NCBI RefSeq assembly: GCF_013111185.1
Contig: NZ_WVRE01000004.1
Span: forward strand, 1-64,000
Origin: Ruegeria sp. HKCCD7303
GTDB taxonomy: Bacteria > Pseudomonadota > Alphaproteobacteria > Rhodobacterales > Rhodobacteraceae
DNA length: 64,000 nt
Direction of reading: 5' to 3'
Both the position numbers and the translations under genes were made by a program. How positions within the stretch are numbered: the first letter of the stretch is position 1; each line of letters begins with the position of its first letter. Below are positions 34,907 through 43,593 of the stretch, piece by piece. A model generated the notes under the pieces. It ran no database searches. It was not told where the DNA came from and was given only the letters and a program-made list of their open reading frames with translations.

Positions 34907-35695
34907 ATGGATCTGGGGCTCAAAAATAAGCTGGTCCTGGTGACTGGCTCAGGTTCCGGCATCGGCAAAGCCACTGCCCGGGTCTATCTGGAAGAAGGCG
35001 CGCGGGTCATCGTGCATGGCCTGACCGAGGCGGAGGTGTCCGACTGCGTCGATGACCTGTCATCTCTGGGTGACGTTGAAGGCATTGCGGCCGATCTAAC
35101 CAAGACGTCTGATGCGGAAACTCTGGCGGAGTTTGCGCGAGCGCGCGGGGCGGTGGATGTTCTTGTTAACAATGTCGGCATCTTCTCGGTTAAGCCGTTC
35201 GAGGATCTCACGGATGACGACTGGATGCACTATTTCAACATCAATGTCCTGTCCGCCGTTCGGATGAGCCGAATTTTCCTGCCTGACATGCTTGGCCGCG
35301 ATAAGGGATCTATCATCAACATGGCCAGCGAAGCGGCAGTGAAGCCACTACCTCAGATGGTGCATTATTCTGTCACTAAAACTGCCATGTTAGGTCTGAC
35401 ACGTGGCATGGCAGAATTGACAAAGGGGACAAAAGTCCGGGTTAACTCGATCCTGCCTGGTCCAACCTGGACCGAAGGTGTCGAAGCCTATTTTGACGGC
35501 CTCGCCGATCAAAAGGGTGAGCCGCTCGACACGATCGTGGGCAATTACTTCAAATCAGATGAACCCACATCGCTCATACAGCGCTTTGTCCAACCAGACG
35601 AAGTCGCCCGCATGATCGTCACGATCTCTGCAAGTACAGCCTCCAATGGTTCTGCGCATCGGATCGAAGGCGGCATAGTTCGTAACATTCTTTAA
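34907..35695 (+). CDS. Short-chain dehydrogenase/reductase 1
   Basis: The 262-aa classical SDR has the cofactor motif VTGSGSGIGKATA, NNVGIFS, a catalytic Ser in INMASEAA and Tyr-X3-Lys in HYSVTK. HG in place of an acidic residue after the second strand makes NAD versus NADP preference unclear. In this operon it probably oxidises the imported sugar (or a derivative) to a lactone or keto acid, feeding the SMP-30 lactonase. Substrate unknown. Confidence 0.8.
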   Translation: MDLGLKNKLVLVTGSGSGIGKATARVYLEEGARVIVHGLTEAEVSDCVDDLSSLGDVEGIAADLTKTSDAETLAEFARARGAVDVLVNNVGIFSVKPFEDLTDDDWMHYFNINVLSAVRMSRIFLPDMLGRDKGSIINMASEAAVKPLPQMVHYSVTKTAMLGLTRGMAELTKGTKVRVNSILPGPTWTEGVEAYFDGLADQKGEPLDTIVGNYFKSDEPTSLIQRFVQPDEVARMIVTISASTASNGSAHRIEGGIVRNIL

Positions 35696-35717
35696 CTTCT
35701 AACTGGAGGAGCCCTAC

Positions 35718-36212
35718 ATGGCCGCTCTCACTTTCTCTCACATTGGCATCACAGTTCCCGACCTCGAAAAAGCCGTGGAGTTCTATTCCAAGGCATTCGG
35801 CCTGTACGTGCTGATGGAACCAACTGAAATCCTGCATGACGAAAGCGCCATCGGTCAGATGTGCGACGATGTATTTGGGGAAGGCTGGGGAAGCTTCCGC
35901 ATCGCACATTTGTCGATGGGCGACGGTGTTGGCATCGAATTGTTTGAGTTCCCGAAGACCGTCGAAGAAGAACGCCCGTTTGAATATTGGCGGCGTGGCT
36001 TGTTTCATTTCTGCGTACAGGACGAGGATCTGGAAGGCCGCATCAAGGTTATCGAAGACCTGGGCGGGCGCCAGCGCATGAGCCAAGTGCGCAAGTATTA
36101 CCCAGGTGAAAAGCCTTATCGCATGGTCTATATGGAAGACCCGTTTGGCAACATCTTCGAGCTCTATAGCCACTCGTACGAATTGACCTATTCGGCGGGT
36201 GCCTATGACTGA
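35718..36212 (+). CDS. VOC-family (glyoxalase-like) metalloprotein
   Basis: The 164-aa protein has two beta-alpha-beta-beta-beta units. Likely metal ligands are His in TFSHIGITV, Glu in GIELFEFP, His in LFHFCVQDED and Glu in GNIFELYSHSYE, the His-Glu-His-Glu layout of glyoxalase I. It could isomerise methylglyoxal-glutathione adduct, which would match the methylglyoxal synthase 4.5 kb downstream in the same operon. VOC proteins also act as epimerases and dioxygenases, so this role is only inferred. GGAGG precedes the start. Confidence 0.7.
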   Translation: MAALTFSHIGITVPDLEKAVEFYSKAFGLYVLMEPTEILHDESAIGQMCDDVFGEGWGSFRIAHLSMGDGVGIELFEFPKTVEEERPFEYWRRGLFHFCVQDEDLEGRIKVIEDLGGRQRMSQVRKYYPGEKPYRMVYMEDPFGNIFELYSHSYELTYSAGAYD

Positions 36213-37236
36213 TCGCGCCGACTTTTCCCCCAGAACGGACAAACCTAAGGTCGTGATAACCGATTACGACTTTGGTGATGTTGCCGTTGAGACGGAAATT
36301 CTGGAAGCCGCCGGAGCCGAGGTGATTGCGCTTCAGGCCAAACGCCAGGAAGACCTGTTTGATGTCGCGCCGCATTGCTCAGCGATGATGAATCAATATG
36401 CCCGGATCGGGAAGGAAACGATTGCGCGGATGCGAAACTGCGAGGTCATCGCGCGTTATGGCGTGGGCGTAGATATCGTGGATGTCGGCACGGCAACGGA
36501 AAAAGGCATCCTCGTTACCAACGTGCAAAACTATTGCACGGAGGAAGTCGCCGATCACGCGATTGCTCTTTGGCTGACCCTGGCGCGCAAGTTGCCCGAC
36601 TATGATCGGGCCACTCATGCAGGGGTCTGGAAGTGGCAAAGCGGGCAGCCGGTCTACCGGTTGCGCGGGCGGACGATGGGTGTCGTCTCGCTGGGAAAAA
36701 TAGGGCAAGCCATCGTAACGCGGGCGCAATCTTTCGGAGTTACGGTCATCGCCTACGATCCGTATTTGCCAAGAGAAGTCGCGGCAAAGATTGGGGTCGA
36801 GCTGGTGAGCAAGCCTGAATTGCTGGCAAGGTCCGACTATATCCTGATGCAGGCGCCGATGACGCCGAACACGCACCACTTTTTGTCGGATGCCGAATTC
36901 TCGGTCATGAAACCCGGTGCGATACTCGTGAACACTGGACGCGGACCAACGGTCGACAACAAAGCCCTGTTCCGGGCGCTGACCGAAGGCCATCTGGCTG
37001 CTGCAGGGCTCGACGACCCCGAAGAAGAGCCGGCCAAGCGCGCCAACTGGACACCTGATGACAACCCGCTGTTCACACTGCCCAACGTCCTCGTAACGCC
37101 GCATGCCGCCTACTATTCCGAGGAATCCATACACGCAGCGCGGGTTACCGCGGCCACGCAAGTGGCCAAGGTTCTGACAGGACAAAACCCCGACTACACA
37201 GTCAATGCCGAGGCATTGGCCGTATCTACCGCATAA
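36205..37236 (+). CDS. D-2-hydroxyacid dehydrogenase (CtBP-like)
   Basis: The 343-aa NAD-dependent dehydrogenase has the dinucleotide motif GVVSLGKIGQAI. Catalytic Arg is in VNTGRGPTVD, with the Glu region at DDPEEEPAKR and His in VTPHAAYYSEE. The C-terminal-binding-protein-like branch reduces or oxidises 2-oxo/2-hydroxy acids. It overlaps the VOC gene; ATG 36205 is used, with an in-frame GTG at 36199 as alternative. In the operon it may convert a sugar-derived hydroxyacid. Substrate unknown. Confidence 0.8.
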   Translation: MTDRADFSPRTDKPKVVITDYDFGDVAVETEILEAAGAEVIALQAKRQEDLFDVAPHCSAMMNQYARIGKETIARMRNCEVIARYGVGVDIVDVGTATEKGILVTNVQNYCTEEVADHAIALWLTLARKLPDYDRATHAGVWKWQSGQPVYRLRGRTMGVVSLGKIGQAIVTRAQSFGVTVIAYDPYLPREVAAKIGVELVSKPELLARSDYILMQAPMTPNTHHFLSDAEFSVMKPGAILVNTGRGPTVDNKALFRALTEGHLAAAGLDDPEEEPAKRANWTPDDNPLFTLPNVLVTPHAAYYSEESIHAARVTAATQVAKVLTGQNPDYTVNAEALAVSTA

Positions 37237-37248
37237 CAGGAGACAAGA

Positions 37249-37938
37249 ATGCCAGACGTCAGCACAGACCTTAGGGTTTTCAATGATTTTGAAAGAAACC
37301 CGGAACTTCTCAAAAAATTCGACAAGGTGTTGGAGGCGTATTCTGCTGCTGCCATTTTTGCGGATGTGCAGTACCGAACAGGCGTGATGGACAGCGCCAT
37401 CAAGCCCGCTTTCCGCGCCAAGGTGACAGGCCAGGCCGTGACGGTTCAGCTTTCAAAAGGCGATCTGGTCGACCCATTGCGAGCGCTTGAAATGGGACAA
37501 CCCGGGGACGTGATCGTTGTGGACGCGGGTGGTGATCGTCAAACGTCAGTCTGCGGCGGTTTAATGGGTGGTCTGGCCAAGAATCGTGGCATTCGTGGTA
37601 TGATCGTAGATGGCACCGGCCGTGACACAGATGAGTTGGAAGACATCAACTGGCCAATATGGACGCGCGCGATCACGCCGCGCGGAACGCACACGATGTT
37701 CTCGGAACGTAAAGAAGAACTTTCGATCAATGTGCCAATCGCCTGTGGGGGCGTCGTCGTAAACCCCGGTGATTTCATTGTAGCTGATCTTATGGGCGTC
37801 GTCGTGGTTCCACAGGAAATTGCCGAGGAAACCGTGCGCCTTGCTCAAGAGCAAGCTGACCGTGAGGAGGAAACCCGTAAATGGGTGGCCCAAGGCAAAA
37901 CCGTTGAGGATCTGCTGAATGAATTCGGTCGCATCTGA
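37249..37938 (+). CDS. RraA/HMG-aldolase-family protein
   Basis: The 229-aa protein carries the HMG/CHA aldolase core: VDAGGDRQTSVCGGLMGGLA, GIRGMIVDGTGRDTDEL with the catalytic Arg-Asp, and GGVVVNPGDFIVADLMGVVV. Enzymatic members cleave or decarboxylate 4-hydroxy-2-oxo acids with a divalent metal; RraA itself is a non-enzymatic RNase E inhibitor. A position between a hydroxyacid dehydrogenase and KDGal kinase argues for an enzyme, perhaps on a branched or hydroxylated oxo acid. It overlaps the next gene by 20 bp. Confidence 0.7.
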   Translation: MPDVSTDLRVFNDFERNPELLKKFDKVLEAYSAAAIFADVQYRTGVMDSAIKPAFRAKVTGQAVTVQLSKGDLVDPLRALEMGQPGDVIVVDAGGDRQTSVCGGLMGGLAKNRGIRGMIVDGTGRDTDELEDINWPIWTRAITPRGTHTMFSERKEELSINVPIACGGVVVNPGDFIVADLMGVVVVPQEIAEETVRLAQEQADREEETRKWVAQGKTVEDLLNEFGRI

Positions 37939-38839
37939 GCCAGCGCTGATCGGCGTAGATTGGGGCACTTCATCGTTCCGTGCATTTCTAATTGGCGCGG
38001 AGGGCGAGGTGATCGAAGGGGTCTCGTCGCCTGAAGGTATCATGCAGGTTGCGGGGCAAACCTTTGACGCGGTCCTTGATCGTCTCATCGGCCCTTGGGT
38101 CGCAAAAGCTAACCTGCCGATCCTGGCATCTGGCATGATCACCAGCCGCAATGGCTGGGTAGAAACGCAATATGCCGAAATGCCTCTGGGTGCTGGCGGT
38201 CTTGCGCGAGCGTTGGTCCCGCACGAAGCGGCCAACGGAGCGCGTATTCATTTTGTGACAGGTGCTTCAACGGAACATGCCGGTGGACCTGACGTAATGC
38301 GCGGCGAGGAGACCCAGATCATCGGGGCATCTTCACTAGGCTTGAGCGAAGGTGTGTTCGTGATGCCGGGAACGCACAGCAAATGGGTTCAGGTTGCGGA
38401 TGGGAAGATCGTGGATTTCTCGACCTACATGACCGGCGAGATTTTTTCGGCGCTGAAAGAACACACAATCCTTGGCACCTTGATGAAGGAGGACGTCTTC
38501 AGCGAAGACGCATTCGTGATGGGCGTCGAAGCGGGCCTCAGTGGTGAGTCGAACCTGCTGCACAGCCTGTTTCATGTTCGGACGCTTCCTCTCATGGGAA
38601 AAATCTCAAAGGTAGCTACGGCCGACTACTTGTCGGGCTTGTTGATCGGGACGGAGGTTGCTGCCGCGATCGGCGAATTAGAAGACGTTGGTTCGATCAC
38701 AGTTGTTGGACGTAGCGATTTGTCCGACCGATACGAAATAGCGCTTCGAACTGCTGGTTTCGACAGCCGTCGCGCGCCTGATGATATCGTTGCGAAAGGG
38801 CATTTTCTGATTGCTCGCGCTGCGGGGTTGGTCGGATGA
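37919..38839 (+). CDS. dgoK: 2-dehydro-3-deoxygalactonokinase
   Basis: The 306-aa ASKHA-fold kinase has the N-terminal phosphate-1 motif IGVDWGTSSFRAFLIG. MPGTHSKWVQVADGKIVDFSTY and MTGEIFSAL follow in the middle, typical for DgoK. It phosphorylates 2-keto-3-deoxygalactonate to the 6-phosphate. The start overlaps the RraA-like gene and the stop overlaps dgoA by 4 bp, so kinase and aldolase are made together. This pair fixes the lower part of the pathway at 2-keto-3-deoxygalactonate. Confidence 0.88.
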   Translation: MNSVASEPALIGVDWGTSSFRAFLIGAEGEVIEGVSSPEGIMQVAGQTFDAVLDRLIGPWVAKANLPILASGMITSRNGWVETQYAEMPLGAGGLARALVPHEAANGARIHFVTGASTEHAGGPDVMRGEETQIIGASSLGLSEGVFVMPGTHSKWVQVADGKIVDFSTYMTGEIFSALKEHTILGTLMKEDVFSEDAFVMGVEAGLSGESNLLHSLFHVRTLPLMGKISKVATADYLSGLLIGTEVAAAIGELEDVGSITVVGRSDLSDRYEIALRTAGFDSRRAPDDIVAKGHFLIARAAGLVG

Positions 38840-39462
38840 TTGACCTCACTGCAGCTCTGGCTGAGAACCCGCTGATTGCGATTTTGCGGGGGCTGGCACC
38901 AGAAAATGCGCGCCCGGTATCTGATGTACTCTTCGATACCGGGTTTCGGATAATCGAAGTGCCGCTCAACTCACCGGACCCGCTGGAATCGATTACACAG
39001 ATTGTTGCGAAACATGGTGCTCAAGCCATCGTTGGCGCTGGTACAGTGTTATCTGCGGATCAGGTCGCGGCGGTTGCAGATGCAGGCGGGCGGATCATTG
39101 TGTCGCCCAATATGAACCGAGATGTCGGGCGCGCGGCTGTCGCCCGTGATCTGTATTGGTGTCCAGGTGTCATGACCCCCTCCGAGGCCTTTATGGCATT
39201 GGATATCGGGGCATCGGTCCTTAAATTCTTTCCGGCGGAAATGGTGCCACCAGCTGCTATTGCGGCCATGCGCGCCGTATTGCCTGCAGACGCAGTGATC
39301 GCTGCTGTAGGGGGCATAACGCCAGACACGGTGGCGTCGTATCATGCCGCAGGTGCGGATGGATATGGGCTGGGCTCTGCACTTTTCAAACCGAGCTATA
39401 CATTGGATGATATCGGCAAGCGCGCGCGCGCCTTCACCAGTGTATTGGAGGAACTTGGATGA
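38836..39462 (+). CDS. dgoA: 2-dehydro-3-deoxy-6-phosphogalactonate aldolase
   Basis: The 208-aa class I aldolase of the KDPG/KDPGal family has PLIAILRGL near the start, the catalytic Glu in RIIEVPLNSPDPL, and the Schiff-base Lys in ASVLKFFPAEM. The phosphate-binding end is AAVGGIT and GYGLGSALFKP. The LNSPDP segment is characteristic of the galacto-specific branch. Products are pyruvate and glyceraldehyde 3-phosphate. Four-base overlaps on both sides. Confidence 0.88.
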   Translation: MIDLTAALAENPLIAILRGLAPENARPVSDVLFDTGFRIIEVPLNSPDPLESITQIVAKHGAQAIVGAGTVLSADQVAAVADAGGRIIVSPNMNRDVGRAAVARDLYWCPGVMTPSEAFMALDIGASVLKFFPAEMVPPAAIAAMRAVLPADAVIAAVGGITPDTVASYHAAGADGYGLGSALFKPSYTLDDIGKRARAFTSVLEELG

Positions 39463-40160
39463 AACAGGCCCTTGTAACGGGCGGTACGCGAGGGATCGGT
39501 GCGGGTGTTGCGCGGTCGTTGGCGGATGCAGGTTGGTCCGTCATTGCTGCATCCGCCTCCCAATCCGAATTGGATGCATTCGAGCCTCGAGACGGGATAA
39601 AGGTGCAGATCTTGGATGTCACCGACCAAGCTTCAATCAATGATGTATTCAGTGGACTCACGGGTCTGAATGCTTTGGTGAACTGCGCAGGTATTCTTCA
39701 GCGTGGCGAAGAATACGACATCGACGTATTCGCCAAGGTGCTCGATGTGAACCTGACCGGCACCATGCGCTGCTGTCTCGCCGCGCATCCTTTCTTAGCG
39801 GAAACAGGTGGGGCTATCGTCAATACGGCCTCTATGCTCAGCACTTTTGGTGGACCGTTGGTGCCGGCCTATTCCGCTTCCAAGGGCGGCGTGGCACAAT
39901 TGACGAAGGCACTGGCAGGCCGCTGGGCCGAAGACGGTATCCGGGTCAATGCCATCGCGCCGGGCTGGATCGAGACAGAGATGACCCAGGGCCTTCGGGA
40001 AGACCCTGAACGAACAGCGGGGATCATGGCGCGTACGCCCATGAAACGCTGGGGGAAACCCGAAGAAGTCGGTACGCTTGTGCAATGGCTTTTGAGTGAA
40101 AACGCCAGCTTTGTGACCGGGTCGGTCTATCCGGTCGATGGCGGCTATCTCGCTATGTGA
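39459..40160 (+). CDS. Short-chain dehydrogenase/reductase 2
   Basis: The 233-aa SDR has VTGGTRGIGAGVA, NCAGIL, a catalytic Ser in NTASMLSTFGG and Tyr-X3-Lys in AYSASKGG. The C-terminal segment PMKRWGKPEEVGTLVQWLLS is typical of sugar or polyol SDRs. It differs from the SDR at 34907, so two oxidoreductions are likely in the pathway. It overlaps dgoA by 4 bp. Its substrate may be an aldonate or hexose; this cannot be decided from sequence. Confidence 0.8.
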   Translation: MKQALVTGGTRGIGAGVARSLADAGWSVIAASASQSELDAFEPRDGIKVQILDVTDQASINDVFSGLTGLNALVNCAGILQRGEEYDIDVFAKVLDVNLTGTMRCCLAAHPFLAETGGAIVNTASMLSTFGGPLVPAYSASKGGVAQLTKALAGRWAEDGIRVNAIAPGWIETEMTQGLREDPERTAGIMARTPMKRWGKPEEVGTLVQWLLSENASFVTGSVYPVDGGYLAM

Positions 40161-40169
40161 GGAAAATCA

Positions 40170-40688
40170 ATGAATGACCATGACACCGCCCGAATGCCCT
40201 ATCAGTTGCCTTTCCCCAAGGATGCGCAAGACGAGATCGTGATCCCGAATGCCATGAGCGAGGACGACAGACTGTGGGTTCCGCAGGCAGAGAACGTCTG
40301 GTTCCGACCGCTCTGCCTGAACCGCTCGCAAGGTTATTGGATGAACCTTCTCAAAGTGCGCAAAGCTGGTGTTCTTTCGCGGCACCGCCATCCCCAGCCA
40401 GTCCATGGCTTCGTTTTGAAAGGGCGCTGGCATTATCTGGAACATGATTGGGTTGCAGAAGAAGGAGGATATGTCTTTGAGCCGCCGGGTGAGACTCATA
40501 CTTTGGTCGTTCCCGACGATGTCGAAGAGATGGTTACCTATTTCCAGGTCAATGGCGTGATGTGCTATGTTGATCCGTGGGGCAAGGTCACTGGCTACGA
40601 AGATGTCTTTACTAAGATTGATCTGTGCCGAAAACATTTCGCGGAAGTCGGTCTTGGAGAAGATTACGTTGAACAATTCATCAGGTGA
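40170..40688 (+). CDS. Cupin, 2,4'-dihydroxyacetophenone-dioxygenase-like
   Basis: The 172-aa single-domain cupin has motif 1 [20 protein letters not shown] (two His plus downstream Glu/Tyr) and motif 2 [15 protein letters not shown] (His), giving a probable three-His iron site. The closest named family includes 2,4'-dihydroxyacetophenone dioxygenase, but members in sugar operons are not characterised. It may be a sugar-acid isomerase or dioxygenase. The 3' end overlaps the methylglyoxal synthase start by 20 bp. Confidence 0.65.
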   Translation: MNDHDTARMPYQLPFPKDAQDEIVIPNAMSEDDRLWVPQAENVWFRPLCLNRSQGYWMNLLKVRKAGVLSRHRHPQPVHGFVLKGRWHYLEHDWVAEEGGYVFEPPGETHTLVVPDDVEEMVTYFQVNGVMCYVDPWGKVTGYEDVFTKIDLCRKHFAEVGLGEDYVEQFIR

Positions 40689-41082
40689 TGCGCCGCGTTT
40701 CGCGCTCGTGGCCCATGATGCTCGAAAGGACGAAATCGTTGAATGGGTGGGTCTGCAATTGGCCCGCCTGTCCAGAGTACAAATCTTTTCGACAGGGACC
40801 ACCGGCAGTCGCATTAAGCAAGCCTATCCAGAACTGGACGTGACCAGCCTGAAAAGTGGACCACTCGGAGGCGACCAACAGATCGGCGCTATGATCTGTG
40901 AAGAGAAACTGGATGCACTGGTTTTCTTTGTCGACCCTCTGTCGCCTATGCCACACGACGTCGACGTTAAGGCTCTGACCCGTCTCGCGACGGTATATGA
41001 TCTGCCAATGGCATGTTCGCGCTCAACTGCGGATCTGATCGTGAAGGGACTGATTGACGGGGGTGACAACACGCTTCTCTGA
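40669..41082 (+). CDS. mgsA: Methylglyoxal synthase
   Basis: The 137-aa protein begins at TTG 40669, placed by GGAGA 8 bases upstream. [42 protein letters not shown] and [19 protein letters not shown] are the family signatures, including the catalytic Asp in GGDQQIG and a His in PHDVD. It converts dihydroxyacetone phosphate to methylglyoxal and phosphate. Finding it as last gene of a sugar operon is unusual: it is normally a stand-alone overflow enzyme. The coupled start suggests co-regulated expression with the kinase and aldolase. Confidence 0.85.
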   Translation: MNNSSGDAPRFALVAHDARKDEIVEWVGLQLARLSRVQIFSTGTTGSRIKQAYPELDVTSLKSGPLGGDQQIGAMICEEKLDALVFFVDPLSPMPHDVDVKALTRLATVYDLPMACSRSTADLIVKGLIDGGDNTLL

Positions 41083-41106
41083 TACCCCGGACGCCGCAAG
41101 CGCCGA

Positions 41107-42252
41107 TCAGTCAGTTATCAGAAGGTGCTCTCCCAGATTGCCGAGGTTTTCGCTGCCAAGCTGGCTCATGTTGGCCTCTATGTCAGCTTTTAGGATGTGA
41201 ACGAGATGGTCGATCCCTCGTGCTCCGAACGCTGCAACGGCATATTGAAAGGCGCGTCCGACCATGACGAAATCTGCACCTTTCGCCAGGGCACGCATGA
41301 TGTCCAATCCCCAGGCAACGCCAGAGTCGTAGATCAGTGGCACATTTGTTCCGACCGCCTCGCGGATGTTCGGGAGTTGGTCAATCACGGCGGGCCCGGC
41401 TTCGAATTGACGCCCGGAGTGGTTTGAGACCCAGATGCAATCCACGCCCTCGGCCACCATTTTTTGCGCGTCTTCCGGCCGCAGGACACCCTTGACGATC
41501 AAGTGACCCTCCCATTCCTGCCGTAGTTCGCGCAGGTAGTCCCAATCTGGAATCCCACGGATCAGAGCGCCTGCATGGGTAAAACTTTCTCGCCCGCGCG
41601 TGGGGACGTAATCGTCAAAGAACCGCATACGTGGCATGATGCCCTCGCGCAAATGCGCAAGGCACCAGGCGGGTCGTGACGCCATTTCAGTCAGCGTGCG
41701 CAGGTCAGCTTTTGGAGGCACGGTCAGGTTGGCGCGGCGTTGTCGTTCGCGCCGGCTTTCTTCTGGTACGTCCACCGTGATGATCAGCGTATGAAATCCC
41801 GCTGCCTTAATCCTGGGCAGCATCGCGCGGCGCAAATCGCTGGAGTTCACCGGGTAATGCTGAAACCATCCGTTTTTGCCAATGTAAGGTGCCACATCTT
41901 CCGGTGAAGCAACCGCCACGCTCGACAGCGAAAACGGAATGTTGTGAGCAACCGCTGCCTTTGCAAGCATCCGTTCTGCTCCCGCCCACATTAGGCCGGA
42001 CATGCCTACCGGTGCTATCCCGAATGGCAGATCGTAAGTTTGACCCATCAATGTAGTCTGCAGGTCGGCCTTTGTTCGGCCGCATAGTACACGCGGCATG
42101 AATCCGATGGCATCAAGTGCGTCCCGGTTGACCTTCAACCCCAGCTCCCGGCCAGTCGCGCTGTCGAGGTATTCGAAAGCAAACTTCGGAATGCGCTTTT
42201 GCGCGGTTTGCCGAAGGTCTTCTATCGACGGGTGGGATAGGTCCAAATCCAT
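41107..42252 (-). CDS. FMN-dependent alpha-hydroxyacid dehydrogenase (LldD-like)
   Basis: The 381-aa TIM-barrel flavoprotein has PFGIAPVGMSGLMW near the flavin, IKAAGFHTLIITVDVPEESR, the substrate Lys/FMN region HLIVKGVLRPEDAQ, and catalytic His-Arg in VSNHSGRQFEAGPA. Family members oxidise L-lactate, glycolate or mandelate. It is convergent with mgsA (24 bp apart) and upstream of the TRAP genes only in map order, on the same strand as them (47 bp after dctM). With mgsA and the VOC protein it could complete methylglyoxal to lactate to pyruvate. That pathway is inferred. Confidence 0.82.
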   Translation of the reverse strand: MDLDLSHPSIEDLRQTAQKRIPKFAFEYLDSATGRELGLKVNRDALDAIGFMPRVLCGRTKADLQTTLMGQTYDLPFGIAPVGMSGLMWAGAERMLAKAAVAHNIPFSLSSVAVASPEDVAPYIGKNGWFQHYPVNSSDLRRAMLPRIKAAGFHTLIITVDVPEESRRERQRRANLTVPPKADLRTLTEMASRPAWCLAHLREGIMPRMRFFDDYVPTRGRESFTHAGALIRGIPDWDYLRELRQEWEGHLIVKGVLRPEDAQKMVAEGVDCIWVSNHSGRQFEAGPAVIDQLPNIREAVGTNVPLIYDSGVAWGLDIMRALAKGADFVMVGRAFQYAVAAFGARGIDHLVHILKADIEANMSQLGSENLGNLGEHLLITD

Positions 42253-42299
42253 CCGGGTCCTCTGGTTTTATCGTCTAATGTTTGTAGGCCCTCGGCCGG

Positions 42300-43583
42300 T
42301 CACCAAAGGGACGGCAAGGCCAAGGAAATTGCGGGCACATAGGTGATGAACATCAACAAGATCAGCATGCCTACAAAGAATGGCAGGATCGCCCGGCTGA
42401 GGCTTTCGATGGAAACCTTCGAAATGCTGCTAGCCACGAACAGGTTTACTCCCAAAGGTGGTGTGCAAAACCCAATGGCCAAGTTGACCGTCAAGATGAC
42501 ACCAAAAACAATCGGATCGACACCCAGCGCGGTTGCAACCGGCAGCAGGATAGGTGTCATGATGATGATCGACGAAATCGTCTCCATGAACATTCCGATC
42601 ACCAACAACAGCAGATTGATCAGCAACAAGATGATGATGGGGTTGTCGGACAGGCTGGTGATCGTTGTTGCGAGTTCTGTCGGGATTCTTGCGAGTGTGA
42701 TCAGCCTGCCAAAGGCGGTCGCCATGATCACCAATATCAGAATAGTCCCGCTGGTCTTTGCACTGCCCGCCAATACCTCTGGCAGGTCCTTGAGGGAGAT
42801 GTCTCCATAAACAAAGATCCCGATGAAGGCGGCATAAACCACTGCCACGGCTCCGGCTTCGGTAGGGGTGAAGATACCGCTGTAGATGCCCCCAAGGATA
42901 ATCACAGGCACCAGTAGCGCCCAGATAGAAGAGCGGAAACTCTGCCAGACACCCGGACCTGAGAACGTAATCGTCGATTGGTGTACAACCTCGTCCTTTC
43001 GCAGCAGAACCCTAGCAACCAACATGAACATGAGGGCAAAAAGGATGCCAGGAACGACGCCTGCAAGAAACAGTTTGCCGATCGAAACCTCGGCAGTAAC
43101 ACCATAGATGATGAAGGGAATGCTTGGCGGGATCATTACACCGATCATTCCTGAGGATGCTGTCAATGCGCCGCTGAATTTGCGCGTATAGCCGACCTTT
43201 TCCATCTCTGGGATCATGTTCGACCCGATGGCGGCTACGGTCGCAGGAGATGAGCCGGATATGGCGGCAAAGAACACACAGGCGAGAACGTTCACATAAG
43301 CCAGCCCACCCCGGATATGACCAATCAGCGCATTGGCGAACCCAACCAGTCTACGAGACATTCCGCCGTGCTGCATCAGGTCGCCTGCCAAAATGAACAG
43401 AGGGACGGCAATTAGAGGAAACGAGTCCGCGCCTGTTACCACCGACCGTGCCAGAAGAACCATAGGTGGCGTGCCATCCACAAAGACCATCACGAACATA
43501 GTGGCTAAGCCCAAACAGATGCCAATTGGCACGCTGGAGAGCAACAGGGCAAAGAGCGTCAAGAAAAGCGTTGTCGCAAGCAT
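42300..43583 (-). CDS. TRAP transporter large permease (DctM type)
   Basis: The 427-aa protein has about 11-12 transmembrane helices, including VFFAAISGSSPATVAAIGSN, GVMIPPSIPFIIYG and LAIGFCTPPLGVNLFVAS, hallmarks of TRAP large subunits. It catalyses sodium-driven uptake of carboxylates or sugar acids with DctQ and the binding protein. It ends 47 bp before the hydroxyacid oxidase gene, which suggests that the imported substrate is a 2-hydroxy acid. Confidence 0.9.
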   Translation of the reverse strand: MLATTLFLTLFALLLSSVPIGICLGLATMFVMVFVDGTPPMVLLARSVVTGADSFPLIAVPLFILAGDLMQHGGMSRRLVGFANALIGHIRGGLAYVNVLACVFFAAISGSSPATVAAIGSNMIPEMEKVGYTRKFSGALTASSGMIGVMIPPSIPFIIYGVTAEVSIGKLFLAGVVPGILFALMFMLVARVLLRKDEVVHQSTITFSGPGVWQSFRSSIWALLVPVIILGGIYSGIFTPTEAGAVAVVYAAFIGIFVYGDISLKDLPEVLAGSAKTSGTILILVIMATAFGRLITLARIPTELATTITSLSDNPIIILLLINLLLLVIGMFMETISSIIIMTPILLPVATALGVDPIVFGVILTVNLAIGFCTPPLGVNLFVASSISKVSIESLSRAILPFFVGMLILLMFITYVPAISLALPSLW

Positions 43584-43593
43584 GCCGGGTTCC

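Noticed and set aside
36379..37185. A 268-codon minus-strand frame
   Set aside because: Mirror of the hydroxyacid dehydrogenase gene, no supporting features.
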